Assembly: GCA_029547705.1 (NCBI GenBank) | Contig: JAKPOU010000066.1 | Span: 1 to 64,000, forward strand | DNA: 64,000 bases | Reading direction: 5' to 3' | Source of the DNA: Bacteroidota bacterium | Lineage (GTDB): Bacteria; Bacteroidota; Bacteroidia; Bacteroidales; VadinHA17 | In this document: positions 33,589-41,946 of the stretch, piece by piece | Layout: the number at the start of each line of letters is the position of its first letter | Position numbering within the stretch: position 1 is the stretch's first letter | The notes under the pieces: model-generated | Told to the model about the DNA's origin: nothing | Database searches by the model: none | The model's input: the letters and a program-made list of their open reading frames with translations, nothing else | Program-made: the position numbers and the translations under genes

Positions 33589-34173
33589 ATGGCAAATTTT
33601 ATTGACGATTTCATGAAAAACTATGGTCCTGAGGTAAGCAGGCAGCTATCATCAAACCTGAATATTGACCAGGGAACCGTTCAGAAGCTTATTCCCGAAC
33701 TGGCACCGCTTATCCTGGGCGGGCTCAAGCGTCAGAAGGATGACCGCGGAGGAGATGAAAGGGTAAACCATATACTGAACAAATATGGTGATTCGTCGGT
33801 GCTTGGCAACCTGAAAGGTCTTATCTCGGGCAAACTGAATGACAGCAGTGCTGACGCAAATCTTGGCGGACTTCTTGGAGACAAGGGAGGTGTGGCAGCA
33901 GCCCGGGCACTTGGTAAAAAAATGAACATTGACCCTTCGGTTATTATGAAGATAATTCCCGCACTGGCTCCTGTTATCCTTGCAGCCCTGACAAAGAAAA
34001 GGGATACGGGGAAAACCGGAATCGGAGGAATAGGATCACTGCTTGATGCAAATGGCGACGGAAATATTATTGACGATATTGCAGGCTTTATTTTAAAAGG
34101 AAAAGGCGGTGCATCTGCAGGTGCGGGTAAAAATATCCTCGGATCACTCCTGGGAGGCATTACTAAAAAATAA
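33589..34173 (+). CDS. DUF937 family protein
   Basis: A 194-residue cytoplasmic protein made of two copies of the DUF937 helix pattern: ELAPLILGGLKRQ (about 36-48) and PALAPVILAALTKK (about 124-137), each preceded by an amphipathic helix with an NID motif. The C-terminal Gly-rich tail includes LLDANGDGNIIDD (about 150-162), an EF-hand or dockerin-type calcium-loop pattern, which is also common in this family. No enzymatic function is known. The gene has no close co-directional neighbour. Its stop is followed directly by a tandem repeat and a terminator-like hairpin. Confidence 0.85.
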   Translation: MANFIDDFMKNYGPEVSRQLSSNLNIDQGTVQKLIPELAPLILGGLKRQKDDRGGDERVNHILNKYGDSSVLGNLKGLISGKLNDSSADANLGGLLGDKGGVAAARALGKKMNIDPSVIMKIIPALAPVILAALTKKRDTGKTGIGGIGSLLDANGDGNIIDDIAGFILKGKGGASAGAGKNILGSLLGGITKK

Positions 34174-34180
34174 GAGGCGG

Positions 34181-34292
34181 ATTCCAGGGTCGCAGAATGA
34201 ATCCAGGATCGCAGAATGAATCCCGGATCGCAGAACAAATCCCCGGGTTGCAGAATAAATTCTCCGGTTATAGAATAAATCCCCGGCGGCAG
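34181..34292. repeat. Five and a half tandem 19-20 bp repeats
   Basis: Units such as ATCCAGGATCGCAGAATGA (34201-34219) and ATCCCGGATCGCAGAACAA (34220-34238) follow each other from 34181, each with one to six changes, and the last is truncated at 34292. The array begins seven bases after the DUF937 stop and abuts the stop of the converging DUF2784 gene. Its last unit provides the left arm of a terminator-like hairpin. Confidence 0.85.
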
Positions 34293-34318
34293 TCACTTTG
34301 TCTCCGGGGATTTTGTTT
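34278..34318 (+). terminator. Intrinsic terminator downstream of the DUF937 gene
   Basis: AATCCCCGG (34278-34286) pairs with CCGGGGATT (34304-34312) across a 17-nt loop, and TTGTTTT follows on the plus strand. The right arm lies inside the last codons of the converging DUF2784 gene. The left arm is part of the tandem repeat array, so the terminator may have arisen from a repeat unit. Confidence 0.55.
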
Positions 34319-34685
34319 TAATACAATCCCTGATATTCAGGATCAGAGAAACCGTTAAAGCCCCGAGAAACCCATAAAGGATCAGATTATCCACCAGAGC
34401 GGAACTGAAATCCAGTCCCGTGATCCTGTCGGCAAGATATTTCATATATGAAGCCGGAAGGCCTTTTTCCCCCATCTTCTCAAGTATACTGAAATGCCAG
34501 TCGGTAAGGGGACAGTAACCCGGAACCCCGGCAATCAGACCGAGCAGTGACCATGACAATCCCGTCAGCCCAAGCGTTATAAGGTTATAAAATCTTGTCT
34601 TCCGCCATATCCAGCCAAAGAGGTTGAACAGCACAAGTGAGGAATGAAACAGCAGGAAGAAAATATCAAGAGCCTTATGAAACAT
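34293..34685 (-). CDS. DUF2784 family membrane protein
   Basis: A 130-residue inner-membrane protein with four hydrophobic segments (about 5-23, 33-52, 97-120 and a shorter one). The conserved DUF2784 feature GYCPLTDWHF is present at about residues 55-64, and the length is right for the family. Its function is unknown. The gene converges on the DUF937 gene, and its 3' end overlaps the terminator hairpin of that gene. Confidence 0.82.
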   Translation of the reverse strand: MFHKALDIFFLLFHSSLVLFNLFGWIWRKTRFYNLITLGLTGLSWSLLGLIAGVPGYCPLTDWHFSILEKMGEKGLPASYMKYLADRITGLDFSSALVDNLILYGFLGALTVSLILNIRDCIKTKSPETK

Positions 34686-35019
34686 GGCATATCTGTATTT
34701 GATCCGGAAATAAAATCTTTCACAAACAAAAATAAAAGCCGGTAAGTCTTACTTTTCCGAAATTATACATTTTTACAAAGGCATGGCAGTGGTTTGACGT
34801 GGAAAATAAGCAGGAATTCTTTAAATTTGTTTTGCAAATCATGTATATGCATCACAACTGGTTCCTGGAATATAAAATCAAGATCAACCGGACAGGTCTT
34901 TGCGGGTAGTATCCTCAACTGATATAATTATCAAGATAATCATTGTTGAAGTCAAACATCTTGATTATCTGATTATCTGAAACAATTCCGGTATAAATAT
35001 TCTTCTATAAATCAAATAA
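34686..35019. other. Control region upstream of the ammonia-lyase gene
   Basis: These 334 bp between divergent starts contain no gene. Close to the ammonia-lyase start is a cluster of GATTATC words: one inverted copy at 34935-34941 and two direct copies at 34963-34969 and 34971-34977, with ATCAAGAT (34930-34937) and ATCTTGAT (34958-34965) forming an inverted repeat. This looks like an operator. Confidence 0.45.
34930..34978. promoter_or_regulatory. Candidate operator upstream of the ammonia-lyase gene
   Basis: An 8-bp inverted repeat (ATCAAGAT and ATCTTGAT, 20 bp apart) partly overlaps two direct GATTATCT copies. It ends 42 bp before the ammonia-lyase start codon. Symmetry and position suggest a regulator binding site; no regulator gene is adjacent. 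Confidence 0.4.
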
Positions 35020-36552
35020 ATGGAAAAACTAATAATAACAGGCTCAGGCCTCACAATCAACGACGTGGTAAGCGTTGCCCGCCACGGCCGGAGAGTTGAA
35101 CTGCATCCCGATGCGCGCAGGAGAATCAGCATGTGCCGCGAAATGCTGGAAAAGAAACTGGAGGCACACGAAATAATGTACGGTATCAATACCGGTATCG
35201 GTGAATTTTCTGAAATAGTTCTCGACGACAATCAGATCAGGGATTTTCAGAAATACCTCGTTTATAACCATGCTGCCGGCATAGGTGACCCTGCTCCCCT
35301 TGAAACAGTAAGGGGCGCAATGCTTGGAAGGATTAACGTGCATGCCCGCGGTCAATCCGGAAACCGGCCTGAAATCACCGAAACACTGGCAGAGATGCTG
35401 AACAGGGGTGTCACACCCTATGTATGCCAGAAAGGTTCTGTGGGAGCTTCCGGTGATCTTGCCCCTATGTCACAGATAGCCCTTCTCCTCCTTGGTGAGG
35501 GAAAAGCATATTTCAGGGGGGAACTGCTCAGCGGAAAAGAAGCCATGGACAGGGCAGGTATTCCCGTTCCCGGACTGCATGCAAGGGACGGACTTGCAAC
35601 AATCAACGGATCAAACATGCTGACAGCCATGAGTGCCATATGGCTCGTCGACGCGAATAACTGGCTGAAGCAGGCGGAAATAGCAGCCTCAATGTCGCTT
35701 GAGGCCCTGAAAGCCAACATGAAACCCTACAATCCGCTCCTTCATGAAGCAAGGGGATTCAGGGGAGCGGTGAGAAGTGCCGGGGCAATCAATAAATGTA
35801 TTGCCGAAGGTGACCTTGCTGAAGGAAAAGTGAAATCAAAAGTACAGGATGCCTATTCCATGAGATCAACACCCCAGGTTATAGGAGCGGCACATGACAT
35901 GCTCGCCTTTGCAAGGTCCCAGGTAGAAATTGAACTGAACGGCGTGGGTGATAATCCGGTCTTTTTCCCCGACAGGGATCTTCAGATCTCAGGTGCCAAC
36001 TTCCAGGGCACCCCGGTAAGCGTTCCGATGGATATGGCCGGTGCCTGTATCACAATGGTCAGCGTAATGTCGGAAAGACGGATGAACCGTCTAAACAATG
36101 TTGCCCTCAGTGAAGGCCTGCCGGATTTCCTGACAAAGGGCGCAGGGATGTTCTCGGGAATGATGCTTAGCCAGTATACGGCCGACACCCTGATAGTTGA
36201 ACAAAGGATACTGTCAATGCCGGCTTCGATACAGTCTATTCCAGCAGCTGCCGACCAGGAGGATTTTGTTTCAATGGGAATGAATACTGCAATCAAAAAC
36301 AACCAGATACTTGACTGCGCATACGGTATCCTGGGCATAGAGTTTATGGCAGCAGCCCAGGCCCTGGATTTCAGAAAGAGTGAATATAAATTCGGCAGGG
36401 GCGTTCAGAAAGCTAAGGATGTCATCAGAAAACATGTCAGCTTCCTGGATATCGACCGCCCTCTCTATCCCGATCATACCCTCATGAAAGAACTCGTGAA
36501 ATCCTGCGAGATACTTGAGGAGGTGGAAAAGGAAGTGGGAAAGCTGGAATGA
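35020..36552 (+). CDS. Histidine/aromatic amino acid ammonia-lyase family protein
   Basis: A 510-residue MIO enzyme. The cofactor tripeptide A143-S144-G145 lies in GSVGASGDLAPM, and the catalytic Tyr54 in YGINTGIG. The substrate-pocket pair is N83-H84 (YNHAAG), where histidine ammonia-lyases usually have Ser-His. Later, DQEDFVSMG has Phe where HutH usually has His (QEDHVSMG). The length is normal. The reaction class is non-oxidative removal of ammonia from His, Tyr or Phe, or an aminomutase or related conversion. No hutU, hutI or hutG is nearby, and the pocket differences argue against plain histidine degradation, so I do not assign hutH. It is monocistronic with a candidate operator upstream. 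Confidence 0.85.
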   Translation: MEKLIITGSGLTINDVVSVARHGRRVELHPDARRRISMCREMLEKKLEAHEIMYGINTGIGEFSEIVLDDNQIRDFQKYLVYNHAAGIGDPAPLETVRGAMLGRINVHARGQSGNRPEITETLAEMLNRGVTPYVCQKGSVGASGDLAPMSQIALLLLGEGKAYFRGELLSGKEAMDRAGIPVPGLHARDGLATINGSNMLTAMSAIWLVDANNWLKQAEIAASMSLEALKANMKPYNPLLHEARGFRGAVRSAGAINKCIAEGDLAEGKVKSKVQDAYSMRSTPQVIGAAHDMLAFARSQVEIELNGVGDNPVFFPDRDLQISGANFQGTPVSVPMDMAGACITMVSVMSERRMNRLNNVALSEGLPDFLTKGAGMFSGMMLSQYTADTLIVEQRILSMPASIQSIPAAADQEDFVSMGMNTAIKNNQILDCAYGILGIEFMAAAQALDFRKSEYKFGRGVQKAKDVIRKHVSFLDIDRPLYPDHTLMKELVKSCEILEEVEKEVGKLE

Positions 36553-36672
36553 TTTCCTGACCGCCGGATGGTGCAGTTGACAGCAGGGCTATGCTGGTTC
36601 TGAACACGCCATATACAGGCCTCACGGGTCATGCACGGATAAATATTTTACAATTTATTAATACAAAATTTC

Positions 36673-37983
36673 ATGATCATGATGCGAAAACCATTTTTTT
36701 TACTGATTCCGGTACTGCTGTGTTCAGCAATGATATCCCATGCCCAGCAGGTCTACACACCTTCCGCTGAAAACCTGAAAGCCCGTGAATGGTTTCAGGA
36801 TGCAAAATTCGGAATGTTCATCCACTGGGGTGTTTATTCAATACTCGGAGATGGTGAATGGGTAATGAACAACCAGAGAATTGACAAGGAGACATACCAG
36901 AAGCTTCCTGCCTTCTTCAACCCGCTGGGCTATGATCCCGCTGAATGGGTTGCAATTGCAAAAAATGCAGGTATGAAGTATATCACCATTACAAGCAAGC
37001 ATCACGACGGATTCGCCATGTTTGATTCAAAGCTCACTGACTGGGACATAGTTGACCGTACACCCTACAAAAAGGATGTCATAAAGATGCTGGCCGACGA
37101 ATGCAGGAAGGAGGGAATAAAGCTTTTCTTCTATCACTCCCAGCTTGACTGGTACCAGGAAGATTATTATCCACGGGGCAATACAGGCCAGGCCTCGGGT
37201 CGTCCCGACAAAGGCAACTGGTACAGCTATCTCGATTTCATGGACGGACAGCTTACGGAACTCCTTACAAATTACGGTGAAATAGGCGGTATATGGTTCG
37301 ACGGTTTCTGGGACAAGAGAAACTCCGACTGGAGGCTTGATCAGACATACGGTCTGATACACAGGCTTCAGCCCGCATGTCTCGTGGGGAGCAATCATCA
37401 CCTGACTCCTTTCCCGGGTGAAGATTTCCAGATGTTCGAAAAGGACCTGCCGGGCCAGCAAACCACCGGTTTCAATCCCGAACAGACAGTGGGGCAGCTT
37501 CCGCTGGAAACATGTGAAACAATGAACAATTCCTGGGGATTCAACCTGCAGGATAAAAATTATAAATCAACAAAAAGCCTTATCCAGTATCTTGTAAAGG
37601 CAGCAGGCTTCAATTCAAACTTTCTGCTCAATGTGGGTCCCATGCCTGACGGGAAGATACAGCCCGAATTTATCTCGACCCTGAAGGAAATCGGCGAATG
37701 GATGAAGAAGAACGGAGAAACTGTTTACGGAACGCGGGGCGGTCCGGTAAGTCCCAGGTCATGGGGTGTGACTACACAAAAAGGAAATAAGGTATTTGTG
37801 CACATACTCAACCCGGAAGACAATAATATCCTCATTCCCGATTTCGGCAAAAAAATCCGGAATATAAGTGCCTTTGGCTCGGGGGTCAGGATAAAGTACA
37901 GGCAGGATGCTTTCGGCATTGCCATTACCCTGCCTGATAATCTTATAGACGAAACGGATACTATACTGGTTATCGAAATCTAG
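36673..37983 (+). CDS. GH29 alpha-L-fucosidase (second)
   Basis: A 436-residue secreted enzyme. A signal peptide (about 1-25, ending SHAQQ) precedes the GH29 barrel: FGMFIHWGVYSILG (46-59), TSKHHDGFAMFDS (107-119) and the nucleophile motif GIWFDGFWD (Asp210). Closely spaced ATGs at the start (MIMMRK) leave the exact first residue open. Compared with the copy at 18513 it has a shorter linker and a different region around residues 155-190, so substrate range may differ. It converges on a third GH29 gene. Confidence 0.92.
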   Translation: MIMMRKPFFLLIPVLLCSAMISHAQQVYTPSAENLKAREWFQDAKFGMFIHWGVYSILGDGEWVMNNQRIDKETYQKLPAFFNPLGYDPAEWVAIAKNAGMKYITITSKHHDGFAMFDSKLTDWDIVDRTPYKKDVIKMLADECRKEGIKLFFYHSQLDWYQEDYYPRGNTGQASGRPDKGNWYSYLDFMDGQLTELLTNYGEIGGIWFDGFWDKRNSDWRLDQTYGLIHRLQPACLVGSNHHLTPFPGEDFQMFEKDLPGQQTTGFNPEQTVGQLPLETCETMNNSWGFNLQDKNYKSTKSLIQYLVKAAGFNSNFLLNVGPMPDGKIQPEFISTLKEIGEWMKKNGETVYGTRGGPVSPRSWGVTTQKGNKVFVHILNPEDNNILIPDFGKKIRNISAFGSGVRIKYRQDAFGIAITLPDNLIDETDTILVIEI

Positions 37984-38080
37984 TTCACGGCTCAATCTTT
38001 CCCTGAAGACCTGCTGTGCCGGCCTGAGGCAGAATACTCCGTAACAAGGAATGCGGCCCCTGAAAAGGAGCTGCATTTCC

Positions 38081-39436
38081 TTATTTCAGAAACACCTCAA
38101 GCACCGGGATTTCTGCCGGGGGCTTAAGTACCGGAAGCGTTAGCGACAGGTCATTCTTGCCGCCTTCCCGGGGGGCTGACATGCTTATTTCTGAAGCATC
38201 ATGGAGGAACTGGACATATTTTATCCTGTCAGCCATATCTTCAAGAGTGAGTCTTCCGAGCGGATAGGCAAGCAAATGAATATAGAGCCTGTTTGTTGAC
38301 GGATTATATGTCAGAAGAGTGTTTTCAGGCGTCCTGAATCCTGCCGGTGCTTCGGTACATCCGTAAATGGAACGGCTGTTCACCTTCATCCAGTCGCCCA
38401 TGGCATCCAGTCTTTCCTTTGCCCTGTAATCGAATTCGCCCCTTGCCGTCGGGCCTACATTCAGAAGCAGGTTGCCTCCCTTGCTTACTGATTCTATGAG
38501 TAGTTCAAGCAGCTGGGCCGGGCTCTTCCATGTTGTCTCATCACGGTAATAACCCCACGATCCGGAGAAAGTCTGGCAGGTTTCCCAGGGTACTCTCCGG
38601 CCGTCAACTTCAGGCCATTTTGCAACCTTATACTGCTCAGGGGTTGTAAAATCCCATCCTCCCTCAACATCTCGCAGATCAAGGCGGTCATCCACAATAA
38701 TGCCGGGCTGAAGTGAACGGGCCAGCTTCAGCAGGTTTTCCGAATCCCAGTCATCGCGACCCTTGCCGTTTTTTCCGGGAAATGAGAAATCAAACCACAT
38801 AATGCTTATTTCCCCGTAATTGGTAAGCAACTCCCTTACCTGGTTCTTCATATATTCCCGGTATTTGTTCATGTCCTTTCCCCGGTTCAGTTTTTCATAT
38901 GCGGCATCCGTTTCCTGCCGCTGCGGATGGTTCCTGTCAATCGTATAGTCGGGATGATGCCAGTCAATCAGTGAATAATAAAAACCGACCTTCAACCCCT
39001 CCGCCCTGAATGCCTCGACAAACTCTTTTATCAGATCCCTTTTTGCCGGTGTATTGGTCGATTTATAGTCAGTGTATTTCGAATCGAACAGACAGAATCC
39101 TTCATGATGCTTTGCGGTCAGTACAACATACTTCATCCCTGCCTGCCTGGCCATCCTGGCCCATTCCTGAGGATTATAAAGATCCGGATCAAACATCTCG
39201 AAATATTTCCGGTACTGCTCCGCTGTGATTCTCTCCCTGTTCATTATCCATTCATGCCTTGCCGGCAGGGCATACAGGCCCCAGTGAATAAACATTCCGA
39301 AACGTGCTTCAGTCCACCATTTCATTCTCGCCATTTTCTGCGCTTCAGTTTCTTTCGGAAGCTGTGCCCGCGAAAGCTGAGGGGATATGAGCAGAAAAAC
39401 CATAATTATAACTGTGATAAAGGTTCTGTTCTTCAT
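38081..39436 (-). CDS. GH29 alpha-L-fucosidase (third)
   Basis: A 451-residue secreted GH29 enzyme with a signal peptide (about 1-24, ending SRAQL), FGMFIHWGLYALPA (46-59), TAKHHEGFCLFDS (107-119) and the nucleophile motif IMWFDFSFPG (Asp216), where the usual Gly after Asp is Phe. The C-terminal beta-sandwich (about 360-451) is present. The gene converges with the second GH29 gene; the pair are about as different from each other as separate subfamily members. The FDF variant is seen in some GH29 groups and does not by itself suggest inactivity. Confidence 0.92.
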   Translation of the reverse strand: MKNRTFITVIIMVFLLISPQLSRAQLPKETEAQKMARMKWWTEARFGMFIHWGLYALPARHEWIMNRERITAEQYRKYFEMFDPDLYNPQEWARMARQAGMKYVVLTAKHHEGFCLFDSKYTDYKSTNTPAKRDLIKEFVEAFRAEGLKVGFYYSLIDWHHPDYTIDRNHPQRQETDAAYEKLNRGKDMNKYREYMKNQVRELLTNYGEISIMWFDFSFPGKNGKGRDDWDSENLLKLARSLQPGIIVDDRLDLRDVEGGWDFTTPEQYKVAKWPEVDGRRVPWETCQTFSGSWGYYRDETTWKSPAQLLELLIESVSKGGNLLLNVGPTARGEFDYRAKERLDAMGDWMKVNSRSIYGCTEAPAGFRTPENTLLTYNPSTNRLYIHLLAYPLGRLTLEDMADRIKYVQFLHDASEISMSAPREGGKNDLSLTLPVLKPPAEIPVLEVFLK

Positions 39437-39466
39437 ACTTTCCTTTTTTTGAATTAATACTGTGGT

Positions 39467-40234
39467 TTATAAATTTAATTCTTCCCTGTCTAAATTAAGC
39501 AAATTCCCGATTTCTTTTTTCATGTTCTCATAATGGGAGCCTTCCCAGTAGATTTTGCCACATCCCCCGCATTTGCGGAAACGCTGGTAATATTGCCTGG
39601 TCCTTGGAGGGAGATCTGCAGACACTTCCTCCTTGCTTATTTCTGAAAGCAGGCCGTTGCATTCCATACATCTGGTAAAAATCTTCAGATCATTTCTCAG
39701 GTCAAATCTGTCCGCTATCTCCCTTATCTGTTCCCTCGGGTCGGAAGACCGGACCCAGTATCCGTGAGTGACACGCCTGTTTTTAAGCAGCTGCCTGTCA
39801 CGGGTAAGTATCACCCGCTTCTGGGATACGGAAAGCTCAACAATCTCCCTGTCGTCATAAGTCCGTTCAAACAGAGTGTCAAAGCCAAGCAGTCTCATAT
39901 ATCTTACCAGTTTGCCCAGATGCACGTCGGCGATGAATTTCAGCGTTCTCAGAGGTTCCTGCCTGAGACGGGTGACCCCACTGATATTAAAGCTTTCAAA
40001 AACGGGATAAACGGAAATATGATCCTCATTTCCGGGTTTATAGGAAAAATCAACCGGTCTGCCGTTCACAAGTATCAGATCAATTTCCGTATGAGGAACG
40101 CCTAGCGACTCAATAACATCCTTTATTGAGGGATCTCCCCTGAATGAATGCTGAAATGACTGTTGTTTCCTGCCGGATGGCAGAAAATCATTCAGTTCCT
40201 CATAAAACCGGAAATATGCTGTCTTGTTTTTCAT
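39467..40234 (-). CDS. Mut7-C RNase domain protein with ubiquitin-like N-terminus
   Basis: A 255-residue cytoplasmic protein in two parts. Residues about 1-85 look like the Mut7-C-associated ubiquitin-like fold (RFYEELNDFLP, VNGRPVDFSYKPG). Residues about 95-250 are the Mut7-C (PIN-related RNase) domain: FIADVHLGKLVRYMRLLGFDT, ILTRDRQLL, then a zinc ribbon with CMEC (about 191-194) and CGGCGKIYWEGSHY (about 226-239). It is predicted to act on RNA, but the target is unknown. It lies 30 bp upstream of the third fucosidase gene on the same strand, probably without functional relation. Confidence 0.85.
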   Translation of the reverse strand: MKNKTAYFRFYEELNDFLPSGRKQQSFQHSFRGDPSIKDVIESLGVPHTEIDLILVNGRPVDFSYKPGNEDHISVYPVFESFNISGVTRLRQEPLRTLKFIADVHLGKLVRYMRLLGFDTLFERTYDDREIVELSVSQKRVILTRDRQLLKNRRVTHGYWVRSSDPREQIREIADRFDLRNDLKIFTRCMECNGLLSEISKEEVSADLPPRTRQYYQRFRKCGGCGKIYWEGSHYENMKKEIGNLLNLDREELNL

Positions 40235-40342
40235 TTTTCTGATTCCGGACGTTCCTGCTCATTCTCCTGAAATGAACCTGGTGAACCAGGAAACCCGGAG
40301 TTGCTGAATACCGTGGAAACATCATGATCCTTGCGGAAAAGT

Positions 40343-41521
40343 TTAAAAATATCTTTTCTGAAGTACAGCCATCAGATCTTCCGTGTCCAGTTTCACAGGA
40401 TTGTTCTTGGATTCGGTGTTCAGAGCTATTTCCGGCAGATCGTTCTCACTGATACCGGCCTGCCTGAGCCCGGGGAGATTCAGTCCGGCCGTCAGTTCAT
40501 AGAGATATTCAATGAATTCATCAATCAGCCGCTCATCACTTTTCTTCCCGGCATCATCTATGAAAAGCCGTGCAAGCGATGCATATCTGGCGAGGAAGGG
40601 TCCGCTGCCGGATTGCTCTCTCAGCCGTCTCACCGTCATCTCATTGGAAGCTGCCATAAGGCTGCCGCAGATAAGTCCGTGCGGTATATCATACAAGGCT
40701 CCTGCCGCTGAGGCAAAACCATGAACGACTCCCAGTCCGGCATTAGCAAGGCAGATACCCGAGGTAAGTGCTGCAAAAGCCATTCCCGTTCTTGCATCAC
40801 TGTCCTTTCCATTCCGGAAGACCCTGGTCAGGGATGCCCTGACTGCCTTCAGCCCTTCGGTCGCCAGGGCATCAGTATATTCATTTGACCGGGTTGAAAG
40901 ATATGCTTCGGTCAGCTGGGTAAAACAATCCATTCCTGAAGCAGCAGTAACTTCCGGCGGGCATGAAATGGTCAGATCAGGATCAACCAGGGCTGTATCG
41001 GGAACGAAATTGTCATGCCGCAGGGATTTTTTGAAGCCATCCTTCCCCACTCTTGAAATTACTGAATTCTTTGTTGCTTCACTGCCTGTTCCGGCTGTCG
41101 TCGGCACGGCAATAAAGGGAATTTTTGTTCCGGGATGCTCTCTGAAACCGACCCCTTCAAGGTAGTCCCTTACATTACCTTCAACAGTCAGCATGGCAGA
41201 AATTGCCTTTCCGGCATCCATCACACTCCCACCGCCCACCGAAACAACAAGGTCAGGCGGATGTTTCCTGTAATGACTTACTGCATCATCAATCAGCCTG
41301 TCGGATGGTTCACCGCTGACAACAAGCTTCTCCACCTCAATCCCTTCTTCTTCCAGAACTCCTGCAAAGCTGAGTCCGGGAAAATTCTCCATTGCCGAAA
41401 ATCTCCCGGAAACAAGAAGCATCCTGTTCCCGAAATTTCTGATAAGGGCAGGCAGCTCCCGGGATTTTCCCCTGCCGAAAATTATAAGCGGCAGTCTGCT
41501 GAACCGGAATGATTCTATCAT
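40343..41521 (-). CDS. Iron-containing alcohol dehydrogenase
   Basis: A 392-residue cytoplasmic group III (Fe-ADH) enzyme. NAD-binding GGGSVMDAGKAI (about 96-107) and the metal site DCFTQLTEAYLS (about 200-211) with HGFASAAGALYDIPHG (about 262-277) match the family; the latter supplies the His ligands. Aldehyde or ketone reduction, or oxidation of a sugar-derived alcohol such as a propanediol precursor from rhamnose or fucose, is plausible. Its ATG overlaps the stop codon of the ABM-fold gene by one base (TAATG), so the two are translationally coupled. Its substrate cannot be read from sequence. Confidence 0.9.
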   Translation of the reverse strand: MIESFRFSRLPLIIFGRGKSRELPALIRNFGNRMLLVSGRFSAMENFPGLSFAGVLEEEGIEVEKLVVSGEPSDRLIDDAVSHYRKHPPDLVVSVGGGSVMDAGKAISAMLTVEGNVRDYLEGVGFREHPGTKIPFIAVPTTAGTGSEATKNSVISRVGKDGFKKSLRHDNFVPDTALVDPDLTISCPPEVTAASGMDCFTQLTEAYLSTRSNEYTDALATEGLKAVRASLTRVFRNGKDSDARTGMAFAALTSGICLANAGLGVVHGFASAAGALYDIPHGLICGSLMAASNEMTVRRLREQSGSGPFLARYASLARLFIDDAGKKSDERLIDEFIEYLYELTAGLNLPGLRQAGISENDLPEIALNTESKNNPVKLDTEDLMAVLQKRYF

Positions 41522-41823
41522 TATTCCCGCTTATCGGGTTTCAGAATATTGTATCTGACTCCCTTACGGGGTTCCGCCATCATACCGGCAACTTTGTCGC
41601 GCCATTTCAGATAGTGAGCAGTCTGCTTGTGTGCTTCCACATCCTTTTCCGATTCATAGGCTTCATAAACCATAAACCTGGCCGGGTCATCCGCCTGCTG
41701 GATAAAATCAAACCTGAAATTTCCGGCTTCCTTTACCGATTCATTATGATTTTCTTCAGTTGCTTTTATAAAATCCCCGATCGACTCGGGTTTAACATGT
41801 ACATAAACACAGGTAACAATCAT
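41521..41823 (-). CDS. ABM-fold (antibiotic biosynthesis monooxygenase-like) protein
   Basis: A 100-residue single-domain protein of the dimeric ferredoxin-like ABM fold: MIVTCVYVHVKPESI at the first strand, FDFIQQADDPARFMVYEAYES across the central strands, and HYLKWRDKV near the end. Related proteins include YgiN-type quinol monooxygenases and mutarotase-like L-rhamnose or L-fucose proteins. Given the rhamnosidase and fucosidases here, a sugar-linked role is as likely as an oxygenase role. It is the upstream partner in a TAATG overlap with the Fe-alcohol dehydrogenase gene. Confidence 0.82.
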   Translation of the reverse strand: MIVTCVYVHVKPESIGDFIKATEENHNESVKEAGNFRFDFIQQADDPARFMVYEAYESEKDVEAHKQTAHYLKWRDKVAGMMAEPRKGVRYNILKPDKRE

Positions 41824-41946
41824 TTCTCGTATTTTTAAGTAAAAATAAGTTTTCTGTCATAAAAACCCATTGTATCAGCACATCGTCACGCTACCGGGAC
41901 TCTTGCCGGAAATCAGGGTCCGGGCAGCCTGGTCTGCAACAGGCAA

